Notes: generated by a model not told the origin, from the sequence alone. Shown: positions 1 through 9,409, counted from the stretch's first letter. The stretch: DNA of 49,115 nt from Deltaproteobacteria bacterium (GCA_020845775.1 JADLFC010000133.1:1-49115), one strand, 5' to 3'. A program made the numbers and translations.

Positions 1-2
1 AC

Positions 3-1481
3 GATAAAGGTGTCTTCAAATCCACTGACGGAGGAATAAACTTCACATCTCTTAATGGCAACTTCACTCCGGCGGCCAATTTCAGCGGATTTCCAGCCCT
101 GCATATCGCCATTAGTCCGGCCGATCCGAATTATCTTTATCTTAGTTTGTATCACTATGATTATTCCGAAAAATCCGCGACCTATTATTACACTCATGAT
201 GCCGGAGCCCATTGGGACGAGCCAGTAAGCATGGATGAAAAAAACAGTAGTGGGTGGGTAACTGGTTCGGGACACGGTATCTGGGGTAAAGAAGGCCGTG
301 AGAATTGGCATATAAGCCCTACTGCGCCACACCCGACTGATAGAAATATTGCTTTGGCTGTAGGAGGTTTTAACCACTATGTTATTAAAAGCACTGATGG
401 AGGTCCTAATTGGCGGTATTCTAACGCGGGGTATACTGGCGGTCATGTTGGAGACCAGCCTATGGCAGCCCACACGGCTCCGTTCGTATGGGACAAGAAC
501 AATTCCCTTAGGTTTATGTTGCTAGCTAATGATTACGGTGGCTGGATCACGACGGACGGAGGCAGTTCTTTTTCATATAACGGAGCTCGTCCCGACACTG
601 TTTTAAATATTCGTTCCTACGCCGGATCTTTCGACCCGTCTGCGGGATCTCAAACTATTGTTGTTGGGATTGGGCCTAATCCCGGTGCGGGTAAAGATCT
701 TAATGGAAACGGGAAAGTCGATGAAGATGAAAAAACTCAACAAGACGGTCAAATTATAGCAGTATCCAATAATAATGGGGCGACGTGGACTACTAAAGCA
801 GAGACCAAAAGAAGAGGTATTAATGCAGATGGCATTTTCCAATTCATAGCCTTTAATCCCCAAGACCCTGAGATTGTTTATGCCGACAATCTTAAGAGCA
901 CAAACAAAGGGGCTGCTTGGGCTCCGGTTGGACGACGCATTGTTGCTATGTATCCAGGCAACGGAAACACCGTTTATTCTATTAGTGGCGGTACGATTTA
1001 TAAATCGACTGATGCTGCCAAGACATGGCCAAGCTCCTACCCTGCGGTGGTTTCAAACGATATTAGAGGTATTACTATTCATCCTAGCAACCCCGACAAA
1101 ATATTCGTAGCTGCTGGAGACAAGGGACTTTACGTTATAAGCGGCAGCAGCATCACATTAAAAAATGCCGCTAATGGTTTAGTAAATATAGGTGCCAGAG
1201 CTGTCGCAGTAGATCCTGCCAATCCAGAAATAGTTTATGTGAGTGTTAAGCGTAGTTCCATTAACGTTTCTCAATCTGTCTTCATGTCAACGAACGGTGG
1301 TAATACGTTTGCCGATATCTCTGGGAATTTGAGCCCCTTAAACATTGATTCCATATCTGTTAATCCGCATACGCGCTATGTATACGTTGCAAGCTCTGCG
1401 GGCACCTGGAGACTCCCGCCTACTGGGACGATTGATTCCATACCACCTGCTGCGCCAACTGGATTCAAGGTTGTGCAGTAA
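3..1481 (+). CDS. Secreted Asp-box (BNR/sortilin-like) repeat protein, 5' partial
   Basis: The reading frame is open from the window edge, so the true start lies upstream. The TTG at 147 is only the first possible start codon inside the window. The protein is a chain of Asp-box repeats of the S-T-D-G-G-x-x-W/F kind: KSTDGGINF, KSTDGGPNW, TTDGGSSF, SNNNGATW, KSTDAAKTW and STNGGNTF. These repeats mark beta-propellers of the BNR/sialidase and VPS10/sortilin type, found mostly in extracellular glycan-binding or glycan-cleaving proteins. An EF-hand-like calcium loop (DLNGNGKVDEDE) sits between two blades. The C-terminus stops just after PPAAPTGFKVVQ, which looks like the first strand of a fibronectin type III domain. 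Either the Fn3 domain is lost or this is a natural short tail. No catalytic residues are identifiable, so the enzymatic role is unknown. Confidence 0.85.
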   Translation, partial: DKGVFKSTDGGINFTSLNGNFTPAANFSGFPALHIAISPADPNYLYLSLYHYDYSEKSATYYYTHDAGAHWDEPVSMDEKNSSGWVTGSGHGIWGKEGRENWHISPTAPHPTDRNIALAVGGFNHYVIKSTDGGPNWRYSNAGYTGGHVGDQPMAAHTAPFVWDKNNSLRFMLLANDYGGWITTDGGSSFSYNGARPDTVLNIRSYAGSFDPSAGSQTIVVGIGPNPGAGKDLNGNGKVDEDEKTQQDGQIIAVSNNNGATWTTKAETKRRGINADGIFQFIAFNPQDPEIVYADNLKSTNKGAAWAPVGRRIVAMYPGNGNTVYSISGGTIYKSTDAAKTWPSSYPAVVSNDIRGITIHPSNPDKIFVAAGDKGLYVISGSSITLKNAANGLVNIGARAVAVDPANPEIVYVSVKRSSINVSQSVFMSTNGGNTFADISGNLSPLNIDSISVNPHTRYVYVASSAGTWRLPPTGTIDSIPPAAPTGFKVVQ

Positions 1482-1541
1482 GGATGCTACGGTTAAAAGA
1501 GCTTTTTTAAGGAGAGTGTGGCTTAAGAGATTGTATTAGTT

Positions 1542-2066
1542 TTACGACTCGTCATAAAGACCGTGTTCTCTTATGTAAGACTCCACGCAGGGATATGAGC
1601 TATGTTTGCTCTGGCGGACATGTGTTGAGTCGATTGGTATGCCTGTGTCTACACAGATTATGTCTAGGCTAAGCTTATCGACGTTTCGCCACTTTTTTAC
1701 ATCCTCAGCATCCTTTTTGCCGACTGCCCAATGAATTTGTCCAGGAAGATACTTTCGCAGTTCTTTCACCAAATCTTCGACGTAAACGTAATCCCTAGTG
1801 CATATCCAAATGCCTCGTCGATTCTTGTCGTGAAAGACGGGCAACTTCTCTGTGGTTAAAACTAGCTCTATCATCCTCACTCTGTGAAACATGGTAGTCG
1901 GCGCGGTGACTTTCCAGGGGTTTTGAGAAGTAACTGCCAGTATTACGAGATCGTAGTTTTCTAGGAGGTTCCTAATGACCGCTATGTGGCCCTCGTGGAT
2001 GGGGTCGAAAGTGCCACCAAAAACTGCGTAATCGCCTTCAAATTTGGGAAACTTATCTTCAATCAT
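1542..2066 (-). CDS. NadD-like nucleotidyltransferase
   Basis: A 174-residue protein of the HxGH nucleotidyltransferase superfamily. The signature GGTFDPIHEGH is at residues 17-27, and near the C-terminus IDSTHVRQ replaces the usual ISSTxIR motif. The AVGKKDAEDVKKW stretch resembles the NadD substrate loop (GSDxxxxLxxW). Nicotinate-nucleotide adenylyltransferase makes deamido-NAD from NaMN and ATP in the cytoplasm. This copy is shorter than typical NadD (about 190-220 residues) and its second motif is altered, so another cytidylyl- or adenylyl-transfer substrate is possible. It starts with ATG, has only a weak ribosome-binding site, and is divergent from the thiolase gene with an 83-bp gap. 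Confidence 0.8.
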   Translation of the reverse strand: MIEDKFPKFEGDYAVFGGTFDPIHEGHIAVIRNLLENYDLVILAVTSQNPWKVTAPTTMFHRVRMIELVLTTEKLPVFHDKNRRGIWICTRDYVYVEDLVKELRKYLPGQIHWAVGKKDAEDVKKWRNVDKLSLDIICVDTGIPIDSTHVRQSKHSSYPCVESYIREHGLYDES

Positions 2067-2149
2067 AACTTAAAAGTTGTCCTTGCCAAGAAGCTTGCCT
2101 ACTGGCAAGAGTAAGAATGATTAACGCGCGTCTTTGCGGGAGAATTTTT

Positions 2150-3421
2150 ATGAGTTTGCATAGAGTGGCTATTATTGGAGGCATTAGAACGCCATTTGTC
2201 AAGGCTGGGGGGGCATTTAAGGATTATTCGTTTCAAAATTTAGGAGCTCATGTCTTAAAGGCAATAGTTACGAGGTTTAATCTTAAGCAAGATGCAATAG
2301 ATGAATTTATCTTTAGCTCTGTTCTCTTAGATCCAACAACTCCAAACTGGGCGCGCGAGATTTTGTTTGAGGCGGGACTTAAAAAAAATATTTATGCTCA
2401 TTCAGTCTCAAACAACTGTATCTCTGGCTTGGTAGCTATTACGTCCGCTGCTGAGCGAATTCGCTTGGGTTTAAGCACCTGTGCGATTGCAGGTGGAAGT
2501 GAGTCGATGTCGAATCCTAGCCTGACTTTTGGAAAACAGGTGTCTAAGATTTTCCTAGAACTCTTTCGCACGCGTGCACCAATTGAGCGCGCAAAATTAG
2601 TTTGTAAACTTCGTCCTCGACATTTAATGCCTCGTCCTCCAGCAGTGACCGAACCGTCAACAGGCTTAACTATGGGCCAGCACATGGAGATAACCGCTAA
2701 GGAGATGGGTATCCCTAGGAAGGTGCAGGACGAGATAGCGCTCGCAAGTCACAAAAATGCCTTTGCTGCCACAGAAGATAAAAGGTTAACGGCTGAAATT
2801 GAGCCGCTCGGAGGAGTGGAAAGAGATTTGCTGATTCGCCCCGATACCTCGCTCGAAAAACTTGCGGCCTTAAAACCCGTTTTTGACCGCTCTCCACAAG
2901 GCACTATTACCGCCGGAAACGCCAGCGCACTTACAGACGGCGCGTCGGCCCTGATCTTAATGAGCGAAGAGAGGGCAAAAAAAGAGGGCAGGGAGATTCT
3001 CGCGTATATTTCCGACTATCAGTATGCAGCAATAGATCCAGCCTTAGGCTTGTTGATGGCTCCGGCCGTGGCTGTCCCTAAATTGCTTGCTAGAAATAGT
3101 TTAACGTTTAGCGATTTTGATTTAATCGAGATACATGAGGCGTTTGGCGCGCAAGTGGTTGCTAATATTAAGGCTTGGGAAGAGGGATGGAGTTCGGAGT
3201 CGAAAGAAAGCGCCTCTAATCTAAGGGTGGGGCCGCTCGACAGGACCAAACTTAATGTCTTAGGTGGCTCTATCGCCATAGGGCACCCATTTGCCGCGAC
3301 CGGTGGGCGCATGGTGACAACCCTAGCTAATGAGCTTAAGCGGCGGTGCGCGAGACGAGGCTTGATAAGCGTCTGTGCGGCGGGTGCTATGGCGGCGTCT
3401 ATGATGCTAGAAAGGGATTGA
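2150..3421 (+). CDS. Acetyl-CoA C-acyltransferase (thiolase, FadI-like)
   Basis: A 423-residue thiolase that cleaves 3-ketoacyl-CoA to acetyl-CoA and a shortened acyl-CoA, or runs the reverse condensation. The nucleophilic cysteine is in SNNCISGL near residue 90. HEAFGAQ supplies the conserved histidine, GGSIAIGHPFAATGGRM the second histidine loop, and the C-terminal CAAGAMAA holds the acid/base cysteine. GLTMGQHMEITAKEMG matches the FadI/trifunctional beta-subunit branch better than FadA. The glycines after the second cysteine (normally GGQG or GGGQ) are replaced by AMA. The ATG at 2150 is preferred over an in-frame ATG at 2117, because GGGAG sits 7 nt upstream and the protein then begins with the expected family N-terminus. 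The 3-hydroxyacyl-CoA dehydrogenase at 21.8 kb is a plausible pathway partner. Confidence 0.9.
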   Translation: MSLHRVAIIGGIRTPFVKAGGAFKDYSFQNLGAHVLKAIVTRFNLKQDAIDEFIFSSVLLDPTTPNWAREILFEAGLKKNIYAHSVSNNCISGLVAITSAAERIRLGLSTCAIAGGSESMSNPSLTFGKQVSKIFLELFRTRAPIERAKLVCKLRPRHLMPRPPAVTEPSTGLTMGQHMEITAKEMGIPRKVQDEIALASHKNAFAATEDKRLTAEIEPLGGVERDLLIRPDTSLEKLAALKPVFDRSPQGTITAGNASALTDGASALILMSEERAKKEGREILAYISDYQYAAIDPALGLLMAPAVAVPKLLARNSLTFSDFDLIEIHEAFGAQVVANIKAWEEGWSSESKESASNLRVGPLDRTKLNVLGGSIAIGHPFAATGGRMVTTLANELKRRCARRGLISVCAAGAMAASMMLERD

Positions 3422-3464
3422 GGCACGACGACACTGCATAAGAGCATATAGCGCGCTAATTTGC

Positions 3465-3493
3465 TGGACAATTTTTTCGCAAGCTGCGAGAAT
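3465..3493 (+). promoter_or_regulatory. Probable sigma-70 promoter of rnpB
   Basis: TGGACA (3465-3470), a 17-bp spacer, then GAGAAT (3488-3493), matching 5/6 and 4/6 of the consensus. The predicted start of transcription, about 7 bp further, coincides with the first paired base of RNase P helix P1 at 3501. The agreement in position is the main support; the motif alone would be weak. Confidence 0.5.
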
Positions 3494-3500
3494 GTTTGGA

Positions 3501-3938
<438 letters not shown>

Positions 3939-3977
3939 CTTTTTATGTTTATAGATGCGAAAGGAAATTTTTAAGAG

Positions 3978-5495
3978 ATGCTAAAAACTCATTGGCGCCT
4001 GGTGTCACTCCTCGAGAGAATTGGGGATAACGCCATTGTAATATTAGCTTTTTTTGCGGCGTATTTTTATCGCGATTCTTTGCTAAGTCTGATTGCCCCA
4101 TTAACTTTTGCTTCACCCAAAAAACTGCACGCTCTCGGAGAGATTAGTGACTATTTCATAGTGCTAGGCGTATCGCTGCCGCTCTTTAACGCTATACTTT
4201 CTCTATCGGGAGCTTATCGAAGCATGCGCTTTAGTTCGGTGCTTCAGCTCATTCGCATGGCCAGTTTCTCGTCTCTCTTAGTGTTCTTGTGCGTTGGTTC
4301 CGTGTTGTACTTACTCAAGCTAGATTTAAGTAGAAGCTTTGTTGGAGTCTATTGCTTCTTGTGTGGCGTTGGCTTGTTAATCGAGCGATACTCAATGCTA
4401 CGGCTCTTGCGTTATTGGAGAATCCGCGGAAAAAATTTTCGCAATTTGCTAATAGCAGGAACTGGGAAGCAAGCGCGAGAAGTATATTTAGAAATTATGC
4501 GACAGCCAGAACTAGGAGTGCGCGTCGTTGGTTTTGTCCACATGGGTTCTCAAGGCAAGTCAAGTGTGCTCAAAGTGGGATCGTCGCCAGCGGGGGGCCA
4601 AGAAATGATCGAAAAGCAAAGCGCGTCTTTTGTTTACGACCTTCCCGCACGAGTTGTCGCGACAAAGAAAACTTTTGAAGTAGCTCTAAAAAAATATGCT
4701 GTGGATGAAGTGTTGTTTACGGAAGTAAGTCGCAATCTAGCAGCTATTGAGGATTTGGCGGAGATCGCCGTAGACGAGGGCATTCACGTTACACTGGCAG
4801 CGGATCTTTTTAGCCTTGGGATTATTAAATCGGACACTAGTTATTTCGGCTCTTTGCCCTTAATCCATTATCAGCCCGCTCCGGGGGATAGTTGGGCGCT
4901 CTTTACCAAACGCCTAGTGGATATGGGCATTTCTACATTACTGCTGCTGCTGTTAGCGCCATTGATGTTAGCAGTTGCGTTTTGTATTAAATTAGATAGC
5001 TCAGGCCCAATATTTTTTAAGCAAAGGCGCATGGGCCTAAACGGGCGGACTTTTGTTTTGCTAAAATTTAGATCCATGATTAAAGACGCAGAGAAGCAGC
5101 TAGGAGAGTTGGTCTCTCGAAATGAGATGAATGGGCCGGTTTTTAAAATTCGCAACGACCCCCGCATTACTCGCGTTGGCAAATGGATTCGCCGACTTAG
5201 CATTGACGAGTTGCCGCAGTTAATAAACGTGCTTAAAGGAGATATGAGTCTCGTTGGGCCACGGCCACCGTTGCCGGAAGAGGTTTCCCTCTACATTCGC
5301 AAACATCGACGACGCCTAAGCATGCGGCCAGGGCTAACATGTATATGGCAAACGAGCGGGCGGAACGAAATTCAAGACTTTGAAACTTGGGCCTCACTAG
5401 ATTTAGAATATATCGACAATTGGTCACTTAAGAAGGATTTTGAATTACTGCTAAAAACTGTTCCAGCGGTCCTATCTGGTTTCGGAGCGAGATAG
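3978..5495 (+). CDS. Undecaprenyl-phosphate sugar-1-phosphate transferase (WbaP/WcaJ type)
   Basis: A 505-residue initiating enzyme of exopolysaccharide or O-antigen synthesis. It moves a sugar-1-phosphate from a nucleotide sugar to undecaprenyl phosphate at the inner membrane. The N-terminal third has about four hydrophobic segments (residues 13-155). A Rossmann-like CoA-binding-3 domain follows (LLIAGTGKQAREV, residues about 160-280), then a membrane re-entrant helix (about 310-340). The catalytic bacterial sugar-transferase domain carries LLKFRSM, NDPRITRVGKWIR, SIDELPQL and GDMSLVGPRPP, and ends with LSMRPGLTCIWQTSGR. ATG at 3978 follows aaggaaa. It is a stand-alone gene here, with no other capsule genes next to it. 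Sugar specificity cannot be read from the sequence. Confidence 0.93.
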   Translation: MLKTHWRLVSLLERIGDNAIVILAFFAAYFYRDSLLSLIAPLTFASPKKLHALGEISDYFIVLGVSLPLFNAILSLSGAYRSMRFSSVLQLIRMASFSSLLVFLCVGSVLYLLKLDLSRSFVGVYCFLCGVGLLIERYSMLRLLRYWRIRGKNFRNLLIAGTGKQAREVYLEIMRQPELGVRVVGFVHMGSQGKSSVLKVGSSPAGGQEMIEKQSASFVYDLPARVVATKKTFEVALKKYAVDEVLFTEVSRNLAAIEDLAEIAVDEGIHVTLAADLFSLGIIKSDTSYFGSLPLIHYQPAPGDSWALFTKRLVDMGISTLLLLLLAPLMLAVAFCIKLDSSGPIFFKQRRMGLNGRTFVLLKFRSMIKDAEKQLGELVSRNEMNGPVFKIRNDPRITRVGKWIRRLSIDELPQLINVLKGDMSLVGPRPPLPEEVSLYIRKHRRRLSMRPGLTCIWQTSGRNEIQDFETWASLDLEYIDNWSLKKDFELLLKTVPAVLSGFGAR

Positions 5496-5507
5496 GTAAT
5501 ATTGATC

Positions 5508-5531
5508 TTTTTCTTTCAACCAGAATCGCTA
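5508..5531. repeat. 24-bp direct repeat, left copy, flanking the AAA ATPase unit
   Basis: Identical over 24 bp to 7011-7034 (ttttt...cagaatcgcta) and in the same orientation. It contains the stop codon of the ATPase gene (5529-5531, minus strand). The right copy in turn contains the stop codon of the TadE-like gene. The arrangement suggests insertion or duplication of a cassette bounded by the repeat. Confidence 0.85.
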
Positions 5532-6902
5532 CTTGTCAGCTACGATGTCGGGGAGTTTTTCTACGAGGTAGAGCGGTAGGGAGATTAGATCGTAATTAAC
5601 GTTTATGTTCTTTTTTTCCTTTTGAATAGTCGTTTCTATGCGTTCTTTAGCGGGTGAGTTGGCGTAGAAACGCACTGCTAAAGGGGCCTTCTTTTCTCCC
5701 ATAAACTGATGAAGCGATCTTAAACTTCCGCCTTTGCCAGACTTAACCTCGATGGGAATAATCTTGCCGTGAAAAGACACAACAAAGTCCACCTCGGCGT
5801 TGGACGTTTTCCGCTCTCTGATCCAATAATTAAGCTCGCGGTTTACGTCCGGGAAAATTAAATATTGTAAATGCTGCCCTATAAATTGTTCAGCGATGGC
5901 ACCTTCGTTTATTAAGCGAAGGTTATCAAAGTGCGAAAGGCTATCCCACTTAAGTCCACATACAGCATTCATAAGGCCAATATCTAAAAAAAGCAGTTTG
6001 TAGATTTTTTCCTCAACATCTGCTTGGAGAGGTAAGCCCGAACAATGGCTGTGAGTAACTTTAGAAATAACACGTGCCATGCTAAGCAGTTCAATATCGG
6101 TCTTTATGGTCGAGCTTTGTTCCTCGCGGGAGAAGTGAGCGTATTTGACCTTTGTTCCCACGTTTTTTGCGGCAAAATTAAAAATGTGAACTATGCGACT
6201 TAGATTTCTCGACCCACAATACTTGGGGAAATCCTCGCGGTAAGTATCTATAATGGAGCTGTGAACTTCCTTAACTTCTGTGAACTTTCTAGTTTTTGCA
6301 AAAATTTCTACTGCTTCCGGCATTCCGCCCACAAATAAATAATTGCGAAGCAACTCCGATAGGCGTTTATGCGCAATGGCATTTATTTCCTTGCCCACTT
6401 CATAAGTATCTATTTCTTTCCTAAGCTTATATTCTTCCAGTGCCTCTAAAAATTCGCAAAAGGTCATTGGCCCCATGTGAAGATATTGAACTCTACCCAC
6501 GGGCATAGAGAAATTATGATCTCTTAGGGCAAACTCTAACAAGGAGCCGGCACTAATGATGGGAATCTTTTTAATCTCCTCATGTAAGTACCTTAGTGCG
6601 GGAATGGCTTCTGGTATTGCCTGAAGCTCATCCAAAAACAATAGCGAACTAGGCACGATAGAGTCCATTTGCGGCAACGCTTCGAGTTGGTTGATTAGCT
6701 TCCTAGGATCCATGGCGGAAAAGGCACTAGCAAGCTCTGGAAAGCGCTCCAAATTCACTTCAAGCAAAGGCAGGTGTTGTTCGGCTGCAAATAGACGTAC
6801 CAACGTGGATTTACCCACCTGACGAGCACCTCGGATTATGAGGGGCTTACGATTTTCCTTTCCTAGCCATTCTAATAGAAATTTTAACTGGTTACGCTTC
6901 AT
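5529..6902 (-). CDS. AAA ATPase with DUF4143 / PD-(D/E)XK-like C-terminus
   Basis: A 457-residue protein of the widespread AAA_14-DUF4143 family, whose cellular role is not established. Walker A is RGARQVGKST (residues about 20-29) and Walker B is LLFLDELQ (about 86-93). The C-terminal DUF4143 half has the nuclease-fold signature AEVDFVV..IPIEVKSG (D-E-x-K), typical of restriction-endonuclease-like domains. GGAGG lies 8 nt before the ATG, and a strong promoter sits inside an inverted repeat just upstream. The gene is bounded by exact 24-bp direct repeats and sits immediately downstream of an unrelated Tad-like cluster, so it looks acquired. It could be part of a defence or addiction function, but no partner gene is visible. 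Confidence 0.9.
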   Translation of the reverse strand: MKRNQLKFLLEWLGKENRKPLIIRGARQVGKSTLVRLFAAEQHLPLLEVNLERFPELASAFSAMDPRKLINQLEALPQMDSIVPSSLLFLDELQAIPEAIPALRYLHEEIKKIPIISAGSLLEFALRDHNFSMPVGRVQYLHMGPMTFCEFLEALEEYKLRKEIDTYEVGKEINAIAHKRLSELLRNYLFVGGMPEAVEIFAKTRKFTEVKEVHSSIIDTYREDFPKYCGSRNLSRIVHIFNFAAKNVGTKVKYAHFSREEQSSTIKTDIELLSMARVISKVTHSHCSGLPLQADVEEKIYKLLFLDIGLMNAVCGLKWDSLSHFDNLRLINEGAIAEQFIGQHLQYLIFPDVNRELNYWIRERKTSNAEVDFVVSFHGKIIPIEVKSGKGGSLRSLHQFMGEKKAPLAVRFYANSPAKERIETTIQKEKKNINVNYDLISLPLYLVEKLPDIVADK

Positions 6903-6914
6903 AATAACACCCTC

Positions 6915-6975
6915 CTACTAAAATACCCCCCTATTTTCGTACTGTCAATATGATTTTATGGGGGTATTTTAGTAG
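6915..6975 (-). promoter_or_regulatory. Promoter within a 16-bp inverted-repeat operator of the AAA ATPase gene
   Basis: Arms ctactaaaataccccc (6915-6930) and gggggtattttagtag (6960-6975) are perfectly complementary across a 29-bp spacer. On the minus strand TTGACA (6943-6948), a 17-bp spacer and TATTTT (6920-6925) form a near-consensus sigma-70 promoter. The -10 box lies inside one arm, and the other arm lies upstream of the -35 box. This is the geometry of a repressor operator, most simply for autoregulation. The regulator is not identified. Confidence 0.7.
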
Positions 6976-7010
6976 TTTTGGTGCGAACTGTAGAAAAATC
7001 TGGTTCCTAT

Positions 7011-7034
7011 TTTTTCTTTCAACCAGAATCGCTA
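7011..7034. repeat. 24-bp direct repeat, right copy
   Basis: Exact partner of 5508-5531, 1503 bp away in the same orientation. It includes the stop codon (7032-7034) of the minus-strand TadE-like gene. Confidence 0.85.
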
Positions 7035-7877
7035 AATAGCTGCCGACAGTCGCGCTAGTCTACTTAGTGGCCTTACTATATTCACCACTAATATAACACT
7101 GCCATCGTGGCCTGGTGTCTTCTTCGCATTTGCGCCTAAACTTAGCTTACCTGTGATTCCAAAGATATGTTTAACTCTTACAGCCACGCTAATTACGACG
7201 ATAGGAATGTCTGTGGCGCCTTGTTTGTCACTTGGAAAATCGCCCAACAAGATTCCCAGATGGCGATTTTTGGGAGTTATGAATTGACCTCTGACTATCG
7301 CATCAAAGTCGGGACTATAGTCGAGCGATCCTCCATCATCGGCAGAATCAAATTCGGCGACTAGTTCCTTGCCGACAATGCGGTTAGATTTTACGCGGCG
7401 CGGTACAAGGAGATTGTAAACCGCCAAATGAACTCTAATGTCTTCCGGAGAATGTCTAAAAATTGCCATCTCTCTGCTATCGCTTAACTCAGACAGAAGA
7501 AAATTTCCCGCGTTTCTTAGCGCTATCTTAGCGGCCGCATAATCGGCTGCGCCGGAGCAAGAGACGCCAACTCCAAAGTCATCGCAGCTCGGACAATCAT
7601 AGGGGCTATTGTTTGGGGTTTTTAGAATACACCAACTCTTACCTGCAAGTAATTCCTTAGGAGCATTATTGCCTTTGCTCTCGTTCCCAAAAAAAAGCAT
7701 ATCATAGGCAGCATGTGCGTCGCCGTATATTTGTTGCTGAATAATAGGTAGCCTTATTACATCTACGGCCGCCGCTAGTATCAAAATTAGCAACGGCAGC
7801 GCGATAGCAACAGTTACGACGTTTATAAGCCCATGTGAGTTGCACAGCGGATAATAAATTAAGCGCGTGCGACTCAT
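7032..7877 (-). CDS. TadE-like secreted/pilus-associated protein
   Basis: A 281-residue protein, last of the overlapping set. The start at 7877 is chosen because its ATG overlaps the upstream stop as ATGA and follows GGCGGAG; the longer frame to 7961 is not needed. One membrane helix near the N-terminus (INVVTVAIALPLLILILAAA) after a short basic, polar leader resembles the TadE/TadG class of pseudopilins from tight-adherence systems. The rest is predicted extracytoplasmic and contains four to five cysteines near residues 85-110. TadE-like minor pseudopilins are processed and assembled at the cell envelope. No prepilin peptidase or Tad secretion ATPase is present in the window, so the system they serve must be encoded elsewhere. 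Confidence 0.6.
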   Translation of the reverse strand: MSRTRLIYYPLCNSHGLINVVTVAIALPLLILILAAAVDVIRLPIIQQQIYGDAHAAYDMLFFGNESKGNNAPKELLAGKSWCILKTPNNSPYDCPSCDDFGVGVSCSGAADYAAAKIALRNAGNFLLSELSDSREMAIFRHSPEDIRVHLAVYNLLVPRRVKSNRIVGKELVAEFDSADDGGSLDYSPDFDAIVRGQFITPKNRHLGILLGDFPSDKQGATDIPIVVISVAVRVKHIFGITGKLSLGANAKKTPGHDGSVILVVNIVRPLSRLARLSAAI

Positions 7878-9409
7878 TGCCTTAGCTCCGCCTGCTTTAG
7901 CGACAGCGCAACGAGTGGAGCGGTTTTTAATATAAAATCTTCTTGCGAAAGACCGACCCACGGCGAGGTTTCGCTAAAAAAAACTCCTCCATCTCCGACG
8001 CGAGAAATATGGCAAAGCCTTCTCATTTCATCCACTTCCTTGCCATTTGGAGAGTTTGGTAAAAAACTGTGCTGCAAGAGTTCGGCCTTATGGCCAAAAT
8101 AAAGTATGCCCAGTTTTAAATCTTCCATATATTCAAGGTCATCGTCCGTTTCGCGCCGCTCTAGTTCTTGCCGCACTAGGGAACAGTATTGTGGCAAAGT
8201 TGCTTCACTTAAAGTGTTGCTCGTTTGTGCGCTTCCAGCATCATCGGTTAGGAGTATTATGAAGCGATTTCCTACAGGCAAATTGTCGTCTCGCCTTGAG
8301 CCATGTAAAACCTTAGCCGCTAGCCTTATAGCTTGAGTAGGGTCGTTATAGTAATACCGCGGGTGAATGAAGGCAGCATCCGTAGAATAGCCAGCTTGAG
8401 TTATCCACAGAGCTTCGCGGGTAAGAAGAGGTGTCAGTTCGTTCATCCCCAAATTTCCTCCATATGGATTTATCAACAACGGCGACAGGTTGCGCCGCGA
8501 CTTCCATACGCCGTTTGTGGAATTTGGATTTTCTGGCACGTTAAAGCGCGGAAGTGACGTTTGCATGGCGCAGCGAGTCGAATGAAAGTCGGCTTGGTCT
8601 CCTGCAAACTCGAGCTCAGAAACTTTTAAGCTCGTCTTTCCAAGATCAGCCAGCATAAAGGGCGAGCCAGTTCGCGAGGTTGTAGTGATAACGCCTACGC
8701 GAAAAGTGCCAATTTGAGAAAGCACATCGTATAAGAGAAGCGCTCCTTTCTTAAAATTTGTAAAAGATTCGCTAAAACACTGTCCACTGTAGGCGGTAGC
8801 TAAATCTGGGCGATTTCTAGTTTGCGCGAAATGACGGTAAAAGGGCTCGTCTTGCCGCACTTCGGACTCTTTGTAGAACGACGCGCTATTCTCAAAGACT
8901 AAAAAAATATCAGTAGGCTTTAGTTGAGCAGTAGCCTGGCCGACTATTGAGATAACCCGATCGAAGCCCGGTATGGGAAAGATTTTTGGGCGGAAGTTTA
9001 CATTTATACTTACCGTTACAGACTTAACTACGTAAGGCGTGACTTCGTCTACTAATGCGGCGTTGTCGTCAAAGGATACAGAAAGTAGGCCAGAATTCCT
9101 CTGCGCTGAGGGCAAGAACTCGCGACCATCGATTATGCGAAGGGCTTCATACCATTCTTTGGCAGCTTTATCCGTGGCTATTCTATTTGGCAAAGAAAGA
9201 GCAGCAGCCATGGCGATGCTTTCGGCGATTGTTTGGACTTGTTCGCGCTTTAATAGGTAAAGTGCCGTGTCGATTGCAAAGCCACCAACGGCAAACAATG
9301 CCGTAAGCGAAAATGTAATTACGAGCATGAGATTGCCAGCGCATTGTTGCAAAAGTAGATGGACAATTCTTGCCTTAGGTAGTGGGATGATTCGAGCTCG
9401 TCTAATCAT
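7874..9409 (-). CDS. TadG-like protein with von Willebrand A-type domain
   Basis: A 511-residue protein with an N-terminal TadG-like helix (CAGNLMLVITFSLTALFAV). The downstream domain reads DIFLVFENSASF, an E-x-S-x-S variant of the vWA metal site DxSxS, and later IILLTDDAG, the second vWA metal loop. TadG-type proteins are envelope-anchored and associate with Flp pili or mediate adhesion. The start at 9409 (ATG after GGAAAG, overlapping the upstream stop by 8 nt as ATGATTAG) is favoured. An open extension to 9508 lies inside the preceding gene and lacks a signal. It overlaps its downstream neighbour by 4 nt, so the three Tad-like genes are probably translationally coupled. Confidence 0.65.
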   Translation of the reverse strand: MIRRARIIPLPKARIVHLLLQQCAGNLMLVITFSLTALFAVGGFAIDTALYLLKREQVQTIAESIAMAAALSLPNRIATDKAAKEWYEALRIIDGREFLPSAQRNSGLLSVSFDDNAALVDEVTPYVVKSVTVSINVNFRPKIFPIPGFDRVISIVGQATAQLKPTDIFLVFENSASFYKESEVRQDEPFYRHFAQTRNRPDLATAYSGQCFSESFTNFKKGALLLYDVLSQIGTFRVGVITTTSRTGSPFMLADLGKTSLKVSELEFAGDQADFHSTRCAMQTSLPRFNVPENPNSTNGVWKSRRNLSPLLINPYGGNLGMNELTPLLTREALWITQAGYSTDAAFIHPRYYYNDPTQAIRLAAKVLHGSRRDDNLPVGNRFIILLTDDAGSAQTSNTLSEATLPQYCSLVRQELERRETDDDLEYMEDLKLGILYFGHKAELLQHSFLPNSPNGKEVDEMRRLCHISRVGDGGVFFSETSPWVGLSQEDFILKTAPLVALSLKQAELRQ

